From positions 1 through 11,632 of the forward strand of contig JAVBOP010000210.1 of the NCBI GenBank assembly GCA_031550405.1: a stretch of DNA of 11,632 nt, written 5' to 3'. This stretch comes from JAVBOP01 sp031550405. Its GTDB lineage: Bacteria; Bacteroidota; Ignavibacteria; Kapaibacteriales; UBA2268. Every line of letters starts with the position of its first letter. Position 1 is the stretch's first letter. The notes under the pieces are model-generated. The model was not told the DNA's origin, searched no databases, and saw only the letters and a program-made list of their open reading frames with translations. The position numbers and the translations under genes were made by a program. This document shows, in pieces, positions 1 through 6,661 of the stretch.

Positions 1-57
1 TGAACCCGCAGCCTACGGTTTTGGAGACCGCCACTCTACCAATTGAGCTATGCCCGT
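1..57 (-). tRNA. tRNA-Trp (CCA anticodon), 3' end cut by window edge
   Basis: The minus strand reads a tRNA 5' half starting ACGGGCA-TA-GCTC, with a D arm and an anticodon arm of stem GCGGT/ACCGT around the loop CTCCAAA. The anticodon CCA (complement of 22-24) gives Trp. The T arm runs off position 1, so about 16 nt of the 3' end are missing. It lies 26 nt downstream of tRNA-Thr and is probably co-transcribed with it. In many bacteria a tRNA-Trp sits just before secE-nusG, so those genes are the expected next neighbours outside the window (inference). Confidence 0.93.
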
Positions 58-83
58 TTGTTACATATATTATATCAATTTTG

Positions 84-156
84 AGCTAATGGCCGGGATT
101 GAACCGGCGACCTCATCCTTACCAAGGATGTGCTCTACCAACTGAGCTACATCAGC
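84..156 (-). tRNA. tRNA-Thr (GGT anticodon)
   Basis: A complete cloverleaf of 73 nt. Acceptor strands GCTGATG and CATTAGC pair with one G-T. The anticodon stem CATCC/GGATG holds the loop TTGGTAA, so the anticodon is GGT, reading ACC/ACU threonine codons. The T arm GCCGG-TTCAATC-CCGGC is perfect. No CCA is encoded, as is usual in Bacteroidota. It is the middle gene of the Gly(CCC)-Thr-Trp unit. Confidence 0.95.
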
Positions 157-171
157 TTGAGTTCTACCATG

Positions 172-244
172 AGCGGGAAACGGGACTCGAACCCGCGGCC
201 CTCAGCTTGGGAAGCTAATGCTCTACCAACTGAGCTATTCCCGC
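172..244 (-). tRNA. tRNA-Gly (CCC anticodon)
   Basis: A complete 73-nt cloverleaf. Acceptor GCGGGAA pairs with TTCCCGC. The anticodon stem TTAGC/GCTGA carries the loop TTCCCAA, giving anticodon CCC for the GGG codon. It is the first gene after the promoter at 275-305, with a leader of only a few tens of nt, and so heads the second tRNA transcription unit. No CCA is encoded. Confidence 0.95.
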
Positions 245-274
245 AAGTTTGTTATAGAAGCTTACAGTTAAATA

Positions 275-305
275 CAAATATAAAGAAAATTATTTATGTA
301 TCAAA
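275..305 (-). promoter_or_regulatory. Bacteroidota-type promoter for tRNA Gly(CCC)-Thr-Trp
   Basis: On the minus strand TTTG (complement of 302-305) is followed after exactly 19 nt by TATATTTG (complement of 275-282). This matches the -33 TTTG / -7 TAnnTTTG consensus of the Bacteroidota primary sigma factor. It lies between the terminator at 311-336 and tRNA-Gly(CCC), with a start expected near 268-270. Both the spacing and the position directly before a stable-RNA gene support the call. Confidence 0.75.
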
Positions 306-310
306 CTTAT

Positions 311-336
311 AAAAAAAAGCGGAAATACCGCTTTTT
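311..336 (-). terminator. Intrinsic terminator of the tRNA Tyr-Gly(TCC) unit
   Basis: AAAAAGCGG (314-322) pairs perfectly with CCGCTTTTT (328-336) around a 5-nt AAATA loop. On the minus strand the stem is followed by eight T (complement of 311-318), a typical intrinsic terminator for transcripts coming from tRNA-Tyr/Gly(TCC). It sits inside the tRNA cluster and cuts it into two units. Confidence 0.8.
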
Positions 337-357
337 AGTAAGAAGACTGTCATCACG

Positions 358-429
358 AGCGGGAGACGAGGCTCGAACTCGCGACATTCTGCTTGGAAGG
401 CAGAAACTCTACCACTGAGTTACTCCCGC
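358..429 (-). tRNA. tRNA-Gly (TCC anticodon)
   Basis: A complete 72-nt cloverleaf. Acceptor GCGGGAG pairs with CTCCCGC. The anticodon stem TCTGC/GCAGA holds the loop CTTCCAA, giving anticodon TCC for GGA/GGG. It lies 9 nt downstream of tRNA-Tyr in the same unit. With tRNA-Gly(CCC) at 172-244 it makes two glycine isoacceptors in the cluster. The order Tyr(GTA)-Gly(TCC)-Thr(GGT) recalls the tRNA genes before tufB in E. coli. Confidence 0.95.
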
Positions 430-438
430 AAAATTATG

Positions 439-522
439 TGGGCAGAGAAGGATTTGAACCTCCGTAGGGCATGACCCGTCAGATTTACAGTCTGATCCAT
501 TTGACCGCTCTGGCACCTGCCC
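439..522 (-). tRNA. tRNA-Tyr (GTA anticodon)
   Basis: A class II tRNA of 84 nt with a long variable arm. Acceptor GGGCAGG pairs with TCTGCCC (G-T at the last pair). The anticodon stem CAGA/TCTG encloses the loop CTGTAAA, giving anticodon GTA. No CCA is encoded. It is the first gene of the cluster, with the promoter at 562-593 about 40 nt upstream. Confidence 0.95.
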
Positions 523-561
523 GCACTAATTATTAATACCCTTCCCATAAGAAAAGGAATA

Positions 562-593
562 CAAAGATAACACTTTTATTTCATATATACAAA
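562..593 (-). promoter_or_regulatory. Bacteroidota-type promoter for tRNA Tyr-Gly(TCC)
   Basis: The minus strand shows TTTG (complement of 590-593), a 20-nt spacer, then TATCTTTG (complement of 562-569), which fits TTTG-N19/20-TAnnTTTG. The start should fall near 555, leaving a leader of about 30 nt before tRNA-Tyr. It is divergent from the deiminase gene at 769. Confidence 0.7.
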
Positions 594-670
594 TCTTTTC
601 TGCTTTTATGCAAAATTATATGAAAAAATATCCTGTACAGTATTTGATTAAACATAGAGAGGCTGTTTAA

Positions 671-700
671 TTGCCAAAAAAATACTATATTATATTTTTA
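671..700 (+). promoter_or_regulatory. Possible promoter of the deiminase gene
   Basis: TTG at 671-673 and TATTTTTA at 693-700 are 19 nt apart. The -7 box differs from TAnnTTTG at the last base. The start would lie near 707, giving a leader of about 60 nt. The bases before the ATG at 769 are A-rich with no Shine-Dalgarno sequence, as is common in Bacteroidota. In AT-rich DNA a one-mismatch hit is weak evidence. Confidence 0.35.
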
Positions 701-768
701 TGAAACAGTAACTATTCCAATAATTAATAAAAATTCATAATTGTAAAACTAAACATAAAACTAAAACT

Positions 769-3204
769 ATGAGATTAATCACTTCATTATCTTTGTGCGC
801 TTTCTTGCTGCTTGGCAGCTTATCGGCGCAAGATACAACCATCAAGGCAAAGCCTGTTAAGTTATCGCCCGAAAGGCAGGCGTATTATGACCAAATCATG
901 AAAGACAGGCTAAAAAATACCAATACTTTGCAGTCAAATGAACTTATCAATATCGAAACAATAAATGATATTGATGTTAATAGACCTGTAAGTCTTGATA
1001 TGCAGCAAAAAATCAAATTAAACAATACTTCAAAAAAGCCTGCTACTCCTGATTTGCCTCCCAATTCATATAAAAAAATGGAGCAAATAAAAGGCATTGA
1101 AGCGGAAAAAAAAAGCCCGCAACTCCAGTCACAGATGACTCAACTGCCCGAAAGCATAAGATACATCGCTGAGTTTGAAGAAATGCAGGCAGTAATGGTG
1201 TCAATACCTTGTACTCCTTATGGCTATGTCAATGAAGCTATAGGCTATCTTCCTATGTTTATGGCAAATTTTGGTAACACCTATTACTATGTTTTGAATG
1301 CCTTAGGAAAGCTATCTACTTTAAAAATAGATACATATTACAAATATTTTTCAGCCTGCAAGCCAGGGGATGGTATCTTATGGCCATTTTATTACGGCTT
1401 AACTATAAATGGAGTTTTAGATACACATGCTGTTATTGTGATACCTAAAGAAAATATTATTTCTACAGCTAATATACCCTTGGAAGGTGAACCCATATCC
1501 GATTATGATACCACTGCTTATGTTTGGGCTAATTTGATTCATGCTATTCAGGAGGCTGACGGTGAAGCATGGATTAGAATGACCGCAATTCAAGACACTA
1601 CCATATTAAAGGATTATATGGCGAAAATTGGTATGCCGCTTAAGGAAAATAAGTATAGATTTTTTAATGAAATAGCTGAAGATGCTTTCTGGGTAAGGGA
1701 TTGGGGACCGCATGGTTTTTATTATAATGACAATGGTACACAAAAGCTTGGATTTAATGATGCTATATATTATCCTGGGCGTCCTTATGATGACAAATTT
1801 TCACGCAAAGTGTTGACGGATAGAGGTTACGATTATTATCCATTAGATGTGCAAATGGAAGGTGGTAATATTATGACTGATGGCTATAAATCTGCAACGT
1901 ATGGGGATGTGATATATATAAATAATTCTAAAGTATTCGAAAATGGGCAATACTATGATCCAAGTGGACCATTTTATTATGACGAAACACAACAAACATG
2001 GGTAGCAACATCTTATCCTGGTAGAACCAAGGAGGAGATTGACGGGATAATGAAAGTAGCATTTAGTACTGAAGAGCCTAATCTTGTGCAAAGTTTAAAA
2101 TATGATGGCGGTACCGGGCATATTGATTTATGGATTAAGCAATTTGATGAAGAAACTATGCTTATCGCTAACATGCCCGAAAAATACAGCGTATTAACAG
2201 ACTATAAGATTATACAGCAGAATAGAGAGTATTTGAATGGCAAGAAGACTTGTTATGGCACAAATTATCGCTTTTTAAATGCACCTATGCCGCGCCGCGC
2301 TGATGGACCATATCCAACAGCCGACGGTGAAATGCCAACAACTGATGCTGCATATAACAGAGATCCACGCGGCTATTTGAATGGCTTGCTTGTTAACAAA
2401 TCATACATTTATCCTTCGTTTTCGCGAAAAGGTGAAGCAGGTTATGCTTATGATTCAACACAGAATGAGGTATTGAAAAAATTGTTGCCGGGTTATAACC
2501 TTGTGCCTATTGATGCAAGATCATTAACTCCGGGCGGCGGTGCAATTCACTGTATTACAATGCAGATACCTGCTGAAAAGGTTGTTACCATTAAGCATAA
2601 GCCTGTAAGGGATAACTTAAATGGAACTCCCAATTCTATGGATTTTAGTGCAGAATTAGTTTCTAATAATATAGATGAGCCTGTGGATAATTTGTTGCTG
2701 AAAATACGAAAAGTAGGGACAAGCGAATGGCAAGATTTTGTTATGGCTTTGCAGGATGTCAAATATAGCGTGCAGGTGCAGGGCTTTTGGGCGGATACTG
2801 ATACGATAGAATATTATATTGAGGCAAGACATGGCGATGCTGTGAAAAAGACATCTCCGATTGTCGGCGCAGGTGGTGCATATAAGTTCTGGTTCAAGGG
2901 AGATGGCTCTATTGATGAGCTATACGGCTTCGAGCCAAAAGCTACTGCCATTGCATCAATATATCCAAATCCTGCATCTGAATATGTGAATATAATCTTC
3001 GAAAACATGCAGGCTGGCAATATCAGTATTGAGATTTTAAATTCAATGGGGCAGGTATTATTGACGCCTGTGGCTAATCGGCTTTTCGAGAAAGGCGTAT
3101 TTACGGTGGATATAACCAGTCTGAATTTGAATAACGGTGCTTACTACATTAAAATGACAACAGACAAAGGCACATCAATCTCAAACTTCATAATAAGCAA
3201 ATAA
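769..3204 (+). CDS. Secreted peptidylarginine/agmatine deiminase-family protein with T9SS sorting domain
   Basis: An 811-aa predicted extracellular guanidino-modifying enzyme of the agmatine deiminase / Porphyromonas-type peptidylarginine deiminase family, which hydrolyses an arginine-type guanidinium to citrulline/ureide plus ammonia. A signal peptide covers residues 1-20 (LSA|QD, mature N-terminal Gln). Residues 21-130 are a charged, low-complexity pro-region. The catalytic domain spans about 131-605, with WVRDWGP (Asp311), MEGGN (363-367), GHID (His451, Asp453) and GGGAIHC (Cys595), so the Asp-His-Asp-Cys set looks intact. An Ig-like beta domain follows (about 606-710), then a type A T9SS sorting domain (about 728-811, starting IYPNPAS). 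This is the same domain order as Porphyromonas PPAD, but the protein is much longer (811 against about 556 aa), with inserts between the motifs. Cytoplasmic agmatine deiminases are about 350 aa and lack these end domains. The gene is monocistronic. Whether it acts on proteins, peptides or agmatine cannot be told from sequence. Confidence 0.88.
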   Translation: MRLITSLSLCAFLLLGSLSAQDTTIKAKPVKLSPERQAYYDQIMKDRLKNTNTLQSNELINIETINDIDVNRPVSLDMQQKIKLNNTSKKPATPDLPPNSYKKMEQIKGIEAEKKSPQLQSQMTQLPESIRYIAEFEEMQAVMVSIPCTPYGYVNEAIGYLPMFMANFGNTYYYVLNALGKLSTLKIDTYYKYFSACKPGDGILWPFYYGLTINGVLDTHAVIVIPKENIISTANIPLEGEPISDYDTTAYVWANLIHAIQEADGEAWIRMTAIQDTTILKDYMAKIGMPLKENKYRFFNEIAEDAFWVRDWGPHGFYYNDNGTQKLGFNDAIYYPGRPYDDKFSRKVLTDRGYDYYPLDVQMEGGNIMTDGYKSATYGDVIYINNSKVFENGQYYDPSGPFYYDETQQTWVATSYPGRTKEEIDGIMKVAFSTEEPNLVQSLKYDGGTGHIDLWIKQFDEETMLIANMPEKYSVLTDYKIIQQNREYLNGKKTCYGTNYRFLNAPMPRRADGPYPTADGEMPTTDAAYNRDPRGYLNGLLVNKSYIYPSFSRKGEAGYAYDSTQNEVLKKLLPGYNLVPIDARSLTPGGGAIHCITMQIPAEKVVTIKHKPVRDNLNGTPNSMDFSAELVSNNIDEPVDNLLLKIRKVGTSEWQDFVMALQDVKYSVQVQGFWADTDTIEYYIEARHGDAVKKTSPIVGAGGAYKFWFKGDGSIDELYGFEPKATAIASIYPNPASEYVNIIFENMQAGNISIEILNSMGQVLLTPVANRLFEKGVFTVDITSLNLNNGAYYIKMTTDKGTSISNFIISK

Positions 3205-3218
3205 CAGCAATCGAAATA

Positions 3219-3245
3219 AAAACCTCGCTTCAAAGCGAGGTTTTA
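3219..3245 (+). terminator. Strong intrinsic terminator after the deiminase gene
   Basis: AAAACCTCGCTT (3219-3230) pairs with AAGCGAGGTTTT (3233-3244), a perfect 12-bp inverted repeat with a tiny loop and a T run, 14 nt after the deiminase stop codon. Because the A and T runs are symmetric it may also stop minus-strand readthrough from the receptor gene. Confidence 0.85.
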
Positions 3246-3270
3246 TCTATCATTACCTTTATATTAATAT

Positions 3271-3355
3271 CCAACAATTATCAACTTTCACTTTAATATG
3301 CAATACCAAACCCCGTCAGTCGAAGCGACTGCCACTCCTCTAAAAGATGGGAATT
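3271..3355 (+). repeat. Dispersed hairpin repeat, copy 1
   Basis: About 85 bp: AACAATTATCAACTTTCA (3273-3290), a TTTAATATG / AATACCAAA segment, CCCCG (3311-3315), a hairpin CAGTCG-AAG-CGACTG (3317-3331), then CTCCTCTAAAAGATGGGAA. The same ordered blocks appear inverted at 8808-8897 and, with a deletion, at 8701-8776. It lies in the convergent gap between the deiminase and the receptor. No ORF is present, so it is a non-coding dispersed repeat of unknown mobility. Confidence 0.6.
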
Positions 3356-3388
3356 TTAATACCCTTTAAAATATACTATTTATATTGT

Positions 3389-3408
3389 TTATGAATTAAA
3401 ATTCATAT
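3389..3408. promoter_or_regulatory. 20-bp dyad TTATGAA-N6-TTCATAT
   Basis: A 7-6-7 dyad with one mismatch from TTATGAA-N6-TTCATAA. It lies just after the stop of the receptor gene. As RNA it can also be drawn as an AT-rich hairpin (TATGAATT-AA-AATTCATA). Related sites are at 5866, 8667 and 10280. Function unknown. Confidence 0.35.
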
Positions 3409-3413
3409 AAATA

Positions 3414-5678
3414 TTAAAAGCTGATTTCTAAAGAGATGGATGGGAAGATGGGAAGCAGCAGCACATCTTCGACAACCGTTACATCGTCAATGGTGTTGTA
3501 ATAGCGCATTAATATATCCCTGCGGTTGTACACATTGTAGATGTCTACAACAAGCGTTGCATCGAATTTTTTGAACATCTTGAAATCATAAGAGCCATAT
3601 AAATTTAACTGGTGGGACATAGGCAGGCGCAAGCCGTATCGCTCGGATGCCGTCTGTTTGTTGCGCCCGTAGATCATATCGGGTATCAATATCCTGCCTC
3701 GCGAGGTATTGCCCGTGTAGGATTGCCCGCTCTGCAAAGTGAATGTGCCGCCGACCTCAATATCATCCGTTATCCTGTATTGGGCAACGACCTTAATATC
3801 ATGCCTTCTATCATACTTGGGGCGAAACTCCCTGCCAGCGTTAATACTGTCAAACTGGGCATATATGAAGCCTAAGGCATATCCAATCCAGCCGGTTAGC
3901 CGACCGCTCTTTTTTTGCAGAAATATCTCAGCGCCATAGGAATGGGCGTCGCCAACATATACAACCTCGGCAATGGAGCTGGTATTCATGGAGAATGAGT
4001 TTAGCTCGCTAATGCCGTCCATAGTCTTGTAATAGCCTTCAACATTAAAGTCGTAGCCATCAAAAGGATGCGTTTCTATACTGAATATATAGTGGTTAGA
4101 GCGGGATATAGGCACAGTGGTATCTGACGGCAGCCATGTGTCGATGATATTAAAATCTGGCAAAGTGGCAAGGCGCAACCCCTGATGGTATATGCCCCAT
4201 GCAGCCTTGAGCGAGATATTGCCCGTCAGCATATAGCGCAACGCAATGCGCGGGTCTACATACATGCTTTCATTGAGTTGAAAATATGAACCTCGAAGTC
4301 CTGCCTGCACTGCTAAGTATTCGGTAATATTAAACTTGGTTTGTGCGAACAGTGCATAGTTCAAATCAGGCACCTCCATATTGGTTGAGGCAATGCCGCC
4401 GGTATTGGCGGTGGTATCGGTATCTCCCGTAAAATTCATTAAGTAGCTGAAATTTAATTTATTTACCTCGAACCCAAACTTGGCGGAAGCGTTTTCCTTT
4501 ATAAACCATTCCAAATTAGCCTTGCCTGTAAGGTCAGATATGCCATTGTTCAGCAGAAAGCCATATCCGGATTCACCGCCGCTGAATTTGATGGAATATT
4601 CGCTGTAATTCACTACAACGTTTGAGAACAGGTTATCGGCAAATATATGAGACCAGTGCCCTGATAGCAGCCTGTTGCCAGTTCTCATGCCTATTGTGCT
4701 GCTTGAACCGGAAAAATCCAGTATGTCATTGCTGTAAAACCCTGTAACAGCGACCTTGTCGTTATCGCCTATTTCCTGCACCACTTTGGCATTTATGTCA
4801 TAGAAATAGAAATTGGGCAGCGGCTCTTCAGGCGATTGAGGGATTATGGGCTGTATCAGGTCGATATATGTCCTGCGCCCAGAAAGAAAGAACGAGCCGT
4901 TGAACAGCGGACCTTCTATATTGGCTTGAGAGGATATAAGCCCTAACGAAATATCCCCATGAAATTCCGAGCGGTTGCCATCTTTCTGCGTAACATTCAG
5001 AACTGAGGATAGCCTGCCTCCATACTCGGCATCAAAGCCGCCTTTGACAAACTCTATATCCTTGATAGCATTGGTGTTAAAGGTAGAGAAAAAGCCGAAA
5101 AGGTGCGATGGGTTATATACCGATGCACCGTCAAGCAGTATAAGGTTTTGGTCGGGCGAGCCGCCACGCACGAATAGCCCGCTCGATAGCTGTGATGACG
5201 TTAGAACACCGGGCAGAAATTGCAGAGTGCGGAACACATCGGATTCACCGCCTACACGTATGTTTTGTATTTGATGTACAGGCACATTTACCGTCGAAAT
5301 AGTAATCTCGCGCTGCACTAACTCCCTGTTTGCTTCAACTTCGACAGTTTCTGTCTGTATTGTCACCGGCTTTAGCAATATATCCAACCGCAGGTTTTGC
5401 CCTGCTGCCAAAGTTATTTTTTTAATGTATTTTTCATACCCCAGATATGTTACGCGTAGCGAATATTCGCCTGCCGGCACGTTCTGCACAGAGTAATAGC
5501 CGCTTTTATTGCTCTTTGCGCCTAATTTGGTACTTTCGAGCATAATGGTTGCGCTAATCAGCGTTTCTTTGGAAATTTCGTCTTTTACTGTACCGCTTAC
5601 GGTTGCACTTTTTTGGGCGCTCGCCGCAGCACTGGCAAGCACAGACAATAATACAAGCAAGCAAAATCTATACGTCAT
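3414..5678 (-). CDS. TonB-dependent outer-membrane receptor (carboxypeptidase-regulatory-like plus plug plus barrel)
   Basis: A 754-aa gated outer-membrane importer, driven by TonB-ExbBD, for an unidentified ligand. The ATG at 5678 is preferred over the in-frame TTG at 5687, which would add three residues. From the ATG the protein has a short basic N-terminus, a hydrophobic core and a signal cleavage site ASA|QK (after residue 21). Residues about 27-105 form a carboxypeptidase D regulatory-like beta domain (SGTVKD, LISATIML, GYYSVQNVPAG). About 110-235 is the plug (FVRGGSPDQ, ILLDGASVYNP, GGFDAEYGGRLSSVL). The rest is a 22-strand-type barrel ending in Phe (SLEISF). It is shorter than SusC proteins (about 1000 aa) and no SusD neighbour is present, so a glycan-utilisation locus is unlikely. 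The ligand cannot be read from the sequence. The gene stands alone, convergent with the deiminase. Confidence 0.9.
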   Translation of the reverse strand: MTYRFCLLVLLSVLASAAASAQKSATVSGTVKDEISKETLISATIMLESTKLGAKSNKSGYYSVQNVPAGEYSLRVTYLGYEKYIKKITLAAGQNLRLDILLKPVTIQTETVEVEANRELVQREITISTVNVPVHQIQNIRVGGESDVFRTLQFLPGVLTSSQLSSGLFVRGGSPDQNLILLDGASVYNPSHLFGFFSTFNTNAIKDIEFVKGGFDAEYGGRLSSVLNVTQKDGNRSEFHGDISLGLISSQANIEGPLFNGSFFLSGRRTYIDLIQPIIPQSPEEPLPNFYFYDINAKVVQEIGDNDKVAVTGFYSNDILDFSGSSSTIGMRTGNRLLSGHWSHIFADNLFSNVVVNYSEYSIKFSGGESGYGFLLNNGISDLTGKANLEWFIKENASAKFGFEVNKLNFSYLMNFTGDTDTTANTGGIASTNMEVPDLNYALFAQTKFNITEYLAVQAGLRGSYFQLNESMYVDPRIALRYMLTGNISLKAAWGIYHQGLRLATLPDFNIIDTWLPSDTTVPISRSNHYIFSIETHPFDGYDFNVEGYYKTMDGISELNSFSMNTSSIAEVVYVGDAHSYGAEIFLQKKSGRLTGWIGYALGFIYAQFDSINAGREFRPKYDRRHDIKVVAQYRITDDIEVGGTFTLQSGQSYTGNTSRGRILIPDMIYGRNKQTASERYGLRLPMSHQLNLYGSYDFKMFKKFDATLVVDIYNVYNRRDILMRYYNTIDDVTVVEDVLLLPIFPSISLEISF

Positions 5679-5710
5679 GGTTTTCAAAATATCAACAATT
5701 GCAAAAGATA

Positions 5711-5718
5711 CAAAAATA
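5711..5718 (-). promoter_or_regulatory. Possible -7 element of the receptor gene
   Basis: The minus strand reads TATTTTTG, matching TAnnTTTG, 32 nt before the preferred ATG. No good TTTG is found 19-20 nt upstream, so only half of the promoter is supported. The leader would be about 25 nt. Confidence 0.35.
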
Positions 5719-6085
5719 TGTAAATAATATGAATATGAGCATACTTTTTATCGCATTCTCAGGGCAATACCAAACCATTTCTGTTTGAAAAAGTTGCAAT
5801 CTCCTTATAAACATATAAATTATGTGAATATAATGAAACCAGTGAATCCTCTAAAACGTATATATTTATGAATATTTTTTAATAATTATGTAGCATCTCA
5901 TTATATCCTGTTCACACAAACCAAATGATCTACTACTAATGAAAGTGTAATAAATGCTAAAAACATTACATCAGTATTATTGCATTTGAAACCGGCAATA
6001 AAGGTTTGATCGTGCAACAGGACAATTTATGAAAAGACAAAAGCCGTAATTATAGCGATGTTGCAATTATTAGTGAAATATTAGC
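5719..6085. other. Divergent intergenic region without a gene
   Basis: About 370 bp between the receptor and the hydCB-like operon, with no plausible ORF and no recognised riboswitch or RNA gene. It contains a 13-bp match to repeat copy 1 (GCAATACCAAACC at 5764-5776 and 3300-3312), a dyad related to TTATGAA-N6-TTCATAA (5866-5885) and a perfect 7-bp inverted repeat TTATTGC-N11-GCAATAA (5977-6001). No clear Rex-type operator was seen, although the downstream genes concern NAD(P)H. Confidence 0.5.
5866..5885. promoter_or_regulatory. 20-bp dyad TTATGAA-N6-TTAATAA
   Basis: One mismatch in the right arm relative to the perfect copies at 8667 and 10280. It lies in the divergent region, about 150 bp from the receptor promoter candidate and 200 bp from the hydC-like promoter candidate. 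A protein-binding site is possible but unproven. Confidence 0.3.
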
Positions 6086-6093
6086 TATATTTG
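6086..6093 (+). promoter_or_regulatory. -7 element of the hydCB-like operon
   Basis: TATATTTG is a perfect TAnnTTTG box. The nearest TTG (6061-6063) gives a 22-nt spacer, at the long end of the accepted range. The start would be near 6100, leaving a leader of about 43 nt before the ATG at 6143. Confidence 0.5.
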
Positions 6094-6142
6094 TAGCCTA
6101 ATCATTTAACTACTGTTTAACCCAAAATAACTGAGTAAAATA

Positions 6143-6661
6143 ATGAGTGAAAAGAGTTCGGACTCTTCCATGATGCGCAAATTTCAAAAGGTTTGCGATA
6201 TTTTGAAATTATATGATTATAATTCCAACAAACTGATTCCCATTCTCCAAGAAATACAAGATGAATATCGGTATCTCCCTGAAGACATTATGACTTTCGT
6301 TGCTTCGTCGCTGGATATTTCGCCTGCAAAAGTATATGGAGTTGCTACGTTTTATGCACATTTTGCCCTTGAACCCAAAGGCAAGTATATCATCAAGGTT
6401 TGTGATGGAACGGCTTGCCATGTTCGGCATTCTGAACATATTATAGATGCAATTAGTCAAAAATTAAGCTTGAACGAAAAGCGGACGACAACCAACGATT
6501 TGATGTTTACGCTCGAAATAGTGTCATGTCTTGGAGCTTGCGGTTTGGCGCCGGTCGTTGTTATCAACGAAGATGTGTATCCTGTTATGACGCCAGAACG
6601 TATCGAATCCCTATTAGATGAAATTATGAAAAAGGAGGCAATCAGTGAAGAAGTCGCTTGA
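6143..6661 (+). CDS. NuoE/HydC-like [2Fe-2S] subunit of an NAD(P)H-oxidising complex
   Basis: A 172-aa thioredoxin-fold [2Fe-2S] protein of the NuoE 24-kDa / HydC (HndA) family, a partner of the flavin subunit encoded next to it. An N-terminal helical region (about 11-65, including YLPEDIMTFVASSLDISPAKVYGVATFYAHF) is typical of the family. The cluster ligands are Cys87-x4-Cys92 and Cys129-x3-Cys133, the canonical spacing. Length matches HydC of bifurcating hydrogenases (about 160 aa) and NuoE. There is no signal peptide, so it is cytoplasmic. It overlaps the next gene by 17 nt, implying translational coupling. No Shine-Dalgarno precedes its ATG; MRK at residue 11 is a possible but less likely later start. 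NuoE of complex I is the alternative reading, but no other nuo gene is adjacent. Confidence 0.87.
   Translation: MSEKSSDSSMMRKFQKVCDILKLYDYNSNKLIPILQEIQDEYRYLPEDIMTFVASSLDISPAKVYGVATFYAHFALEPKGKYIIKVCDGTACHVRHSEHIIDAISQKLSLNEKRTTTNDLMFTLEIVSCLGACGLAPVVVINEDVYPVMTPERIESLLDEIMKKEAISEEVA
6631..6638 (+). promoter_or_regulatory. Perfect Shine-Dalgarno deciding a GTG start
   Basis: AAAGGAGG ends 6 nt before GTG at 6645, inside the end of the hydC-like gene. It fixes the start of the hydB-like gene, which has no ATG at a comparable position. Full SD sites are unusual in Bacteroidota, and no other gene in this window shows one. Confidence 0.8.

Noticed and set aside
130..312. 60-codon + strand ORF
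   Set aside because: It runs antisense through the Thr and Gly(CCC) tRNA genes and a promoter, so it is not a protein gene.
3414..5678. SusC/SusD polysaccharide-utilisation pair
   Set aside because: The receptor is too short for SusC and there is no SusD-like lipoprotein or glycoside hydrolase beside it.
5679..5687. TTG at 5687 as the receptor start
   Set aside because: An in-frame ATG three codons downstream gives a full signal peptide; the TTG adds only three residues and has no SD.
5679..6142. Riboswitch or small RNA in the divergent gap
   Set aside because: No recognised riboswitch core and no strong hairpin with a T run; only short dyads are visible.
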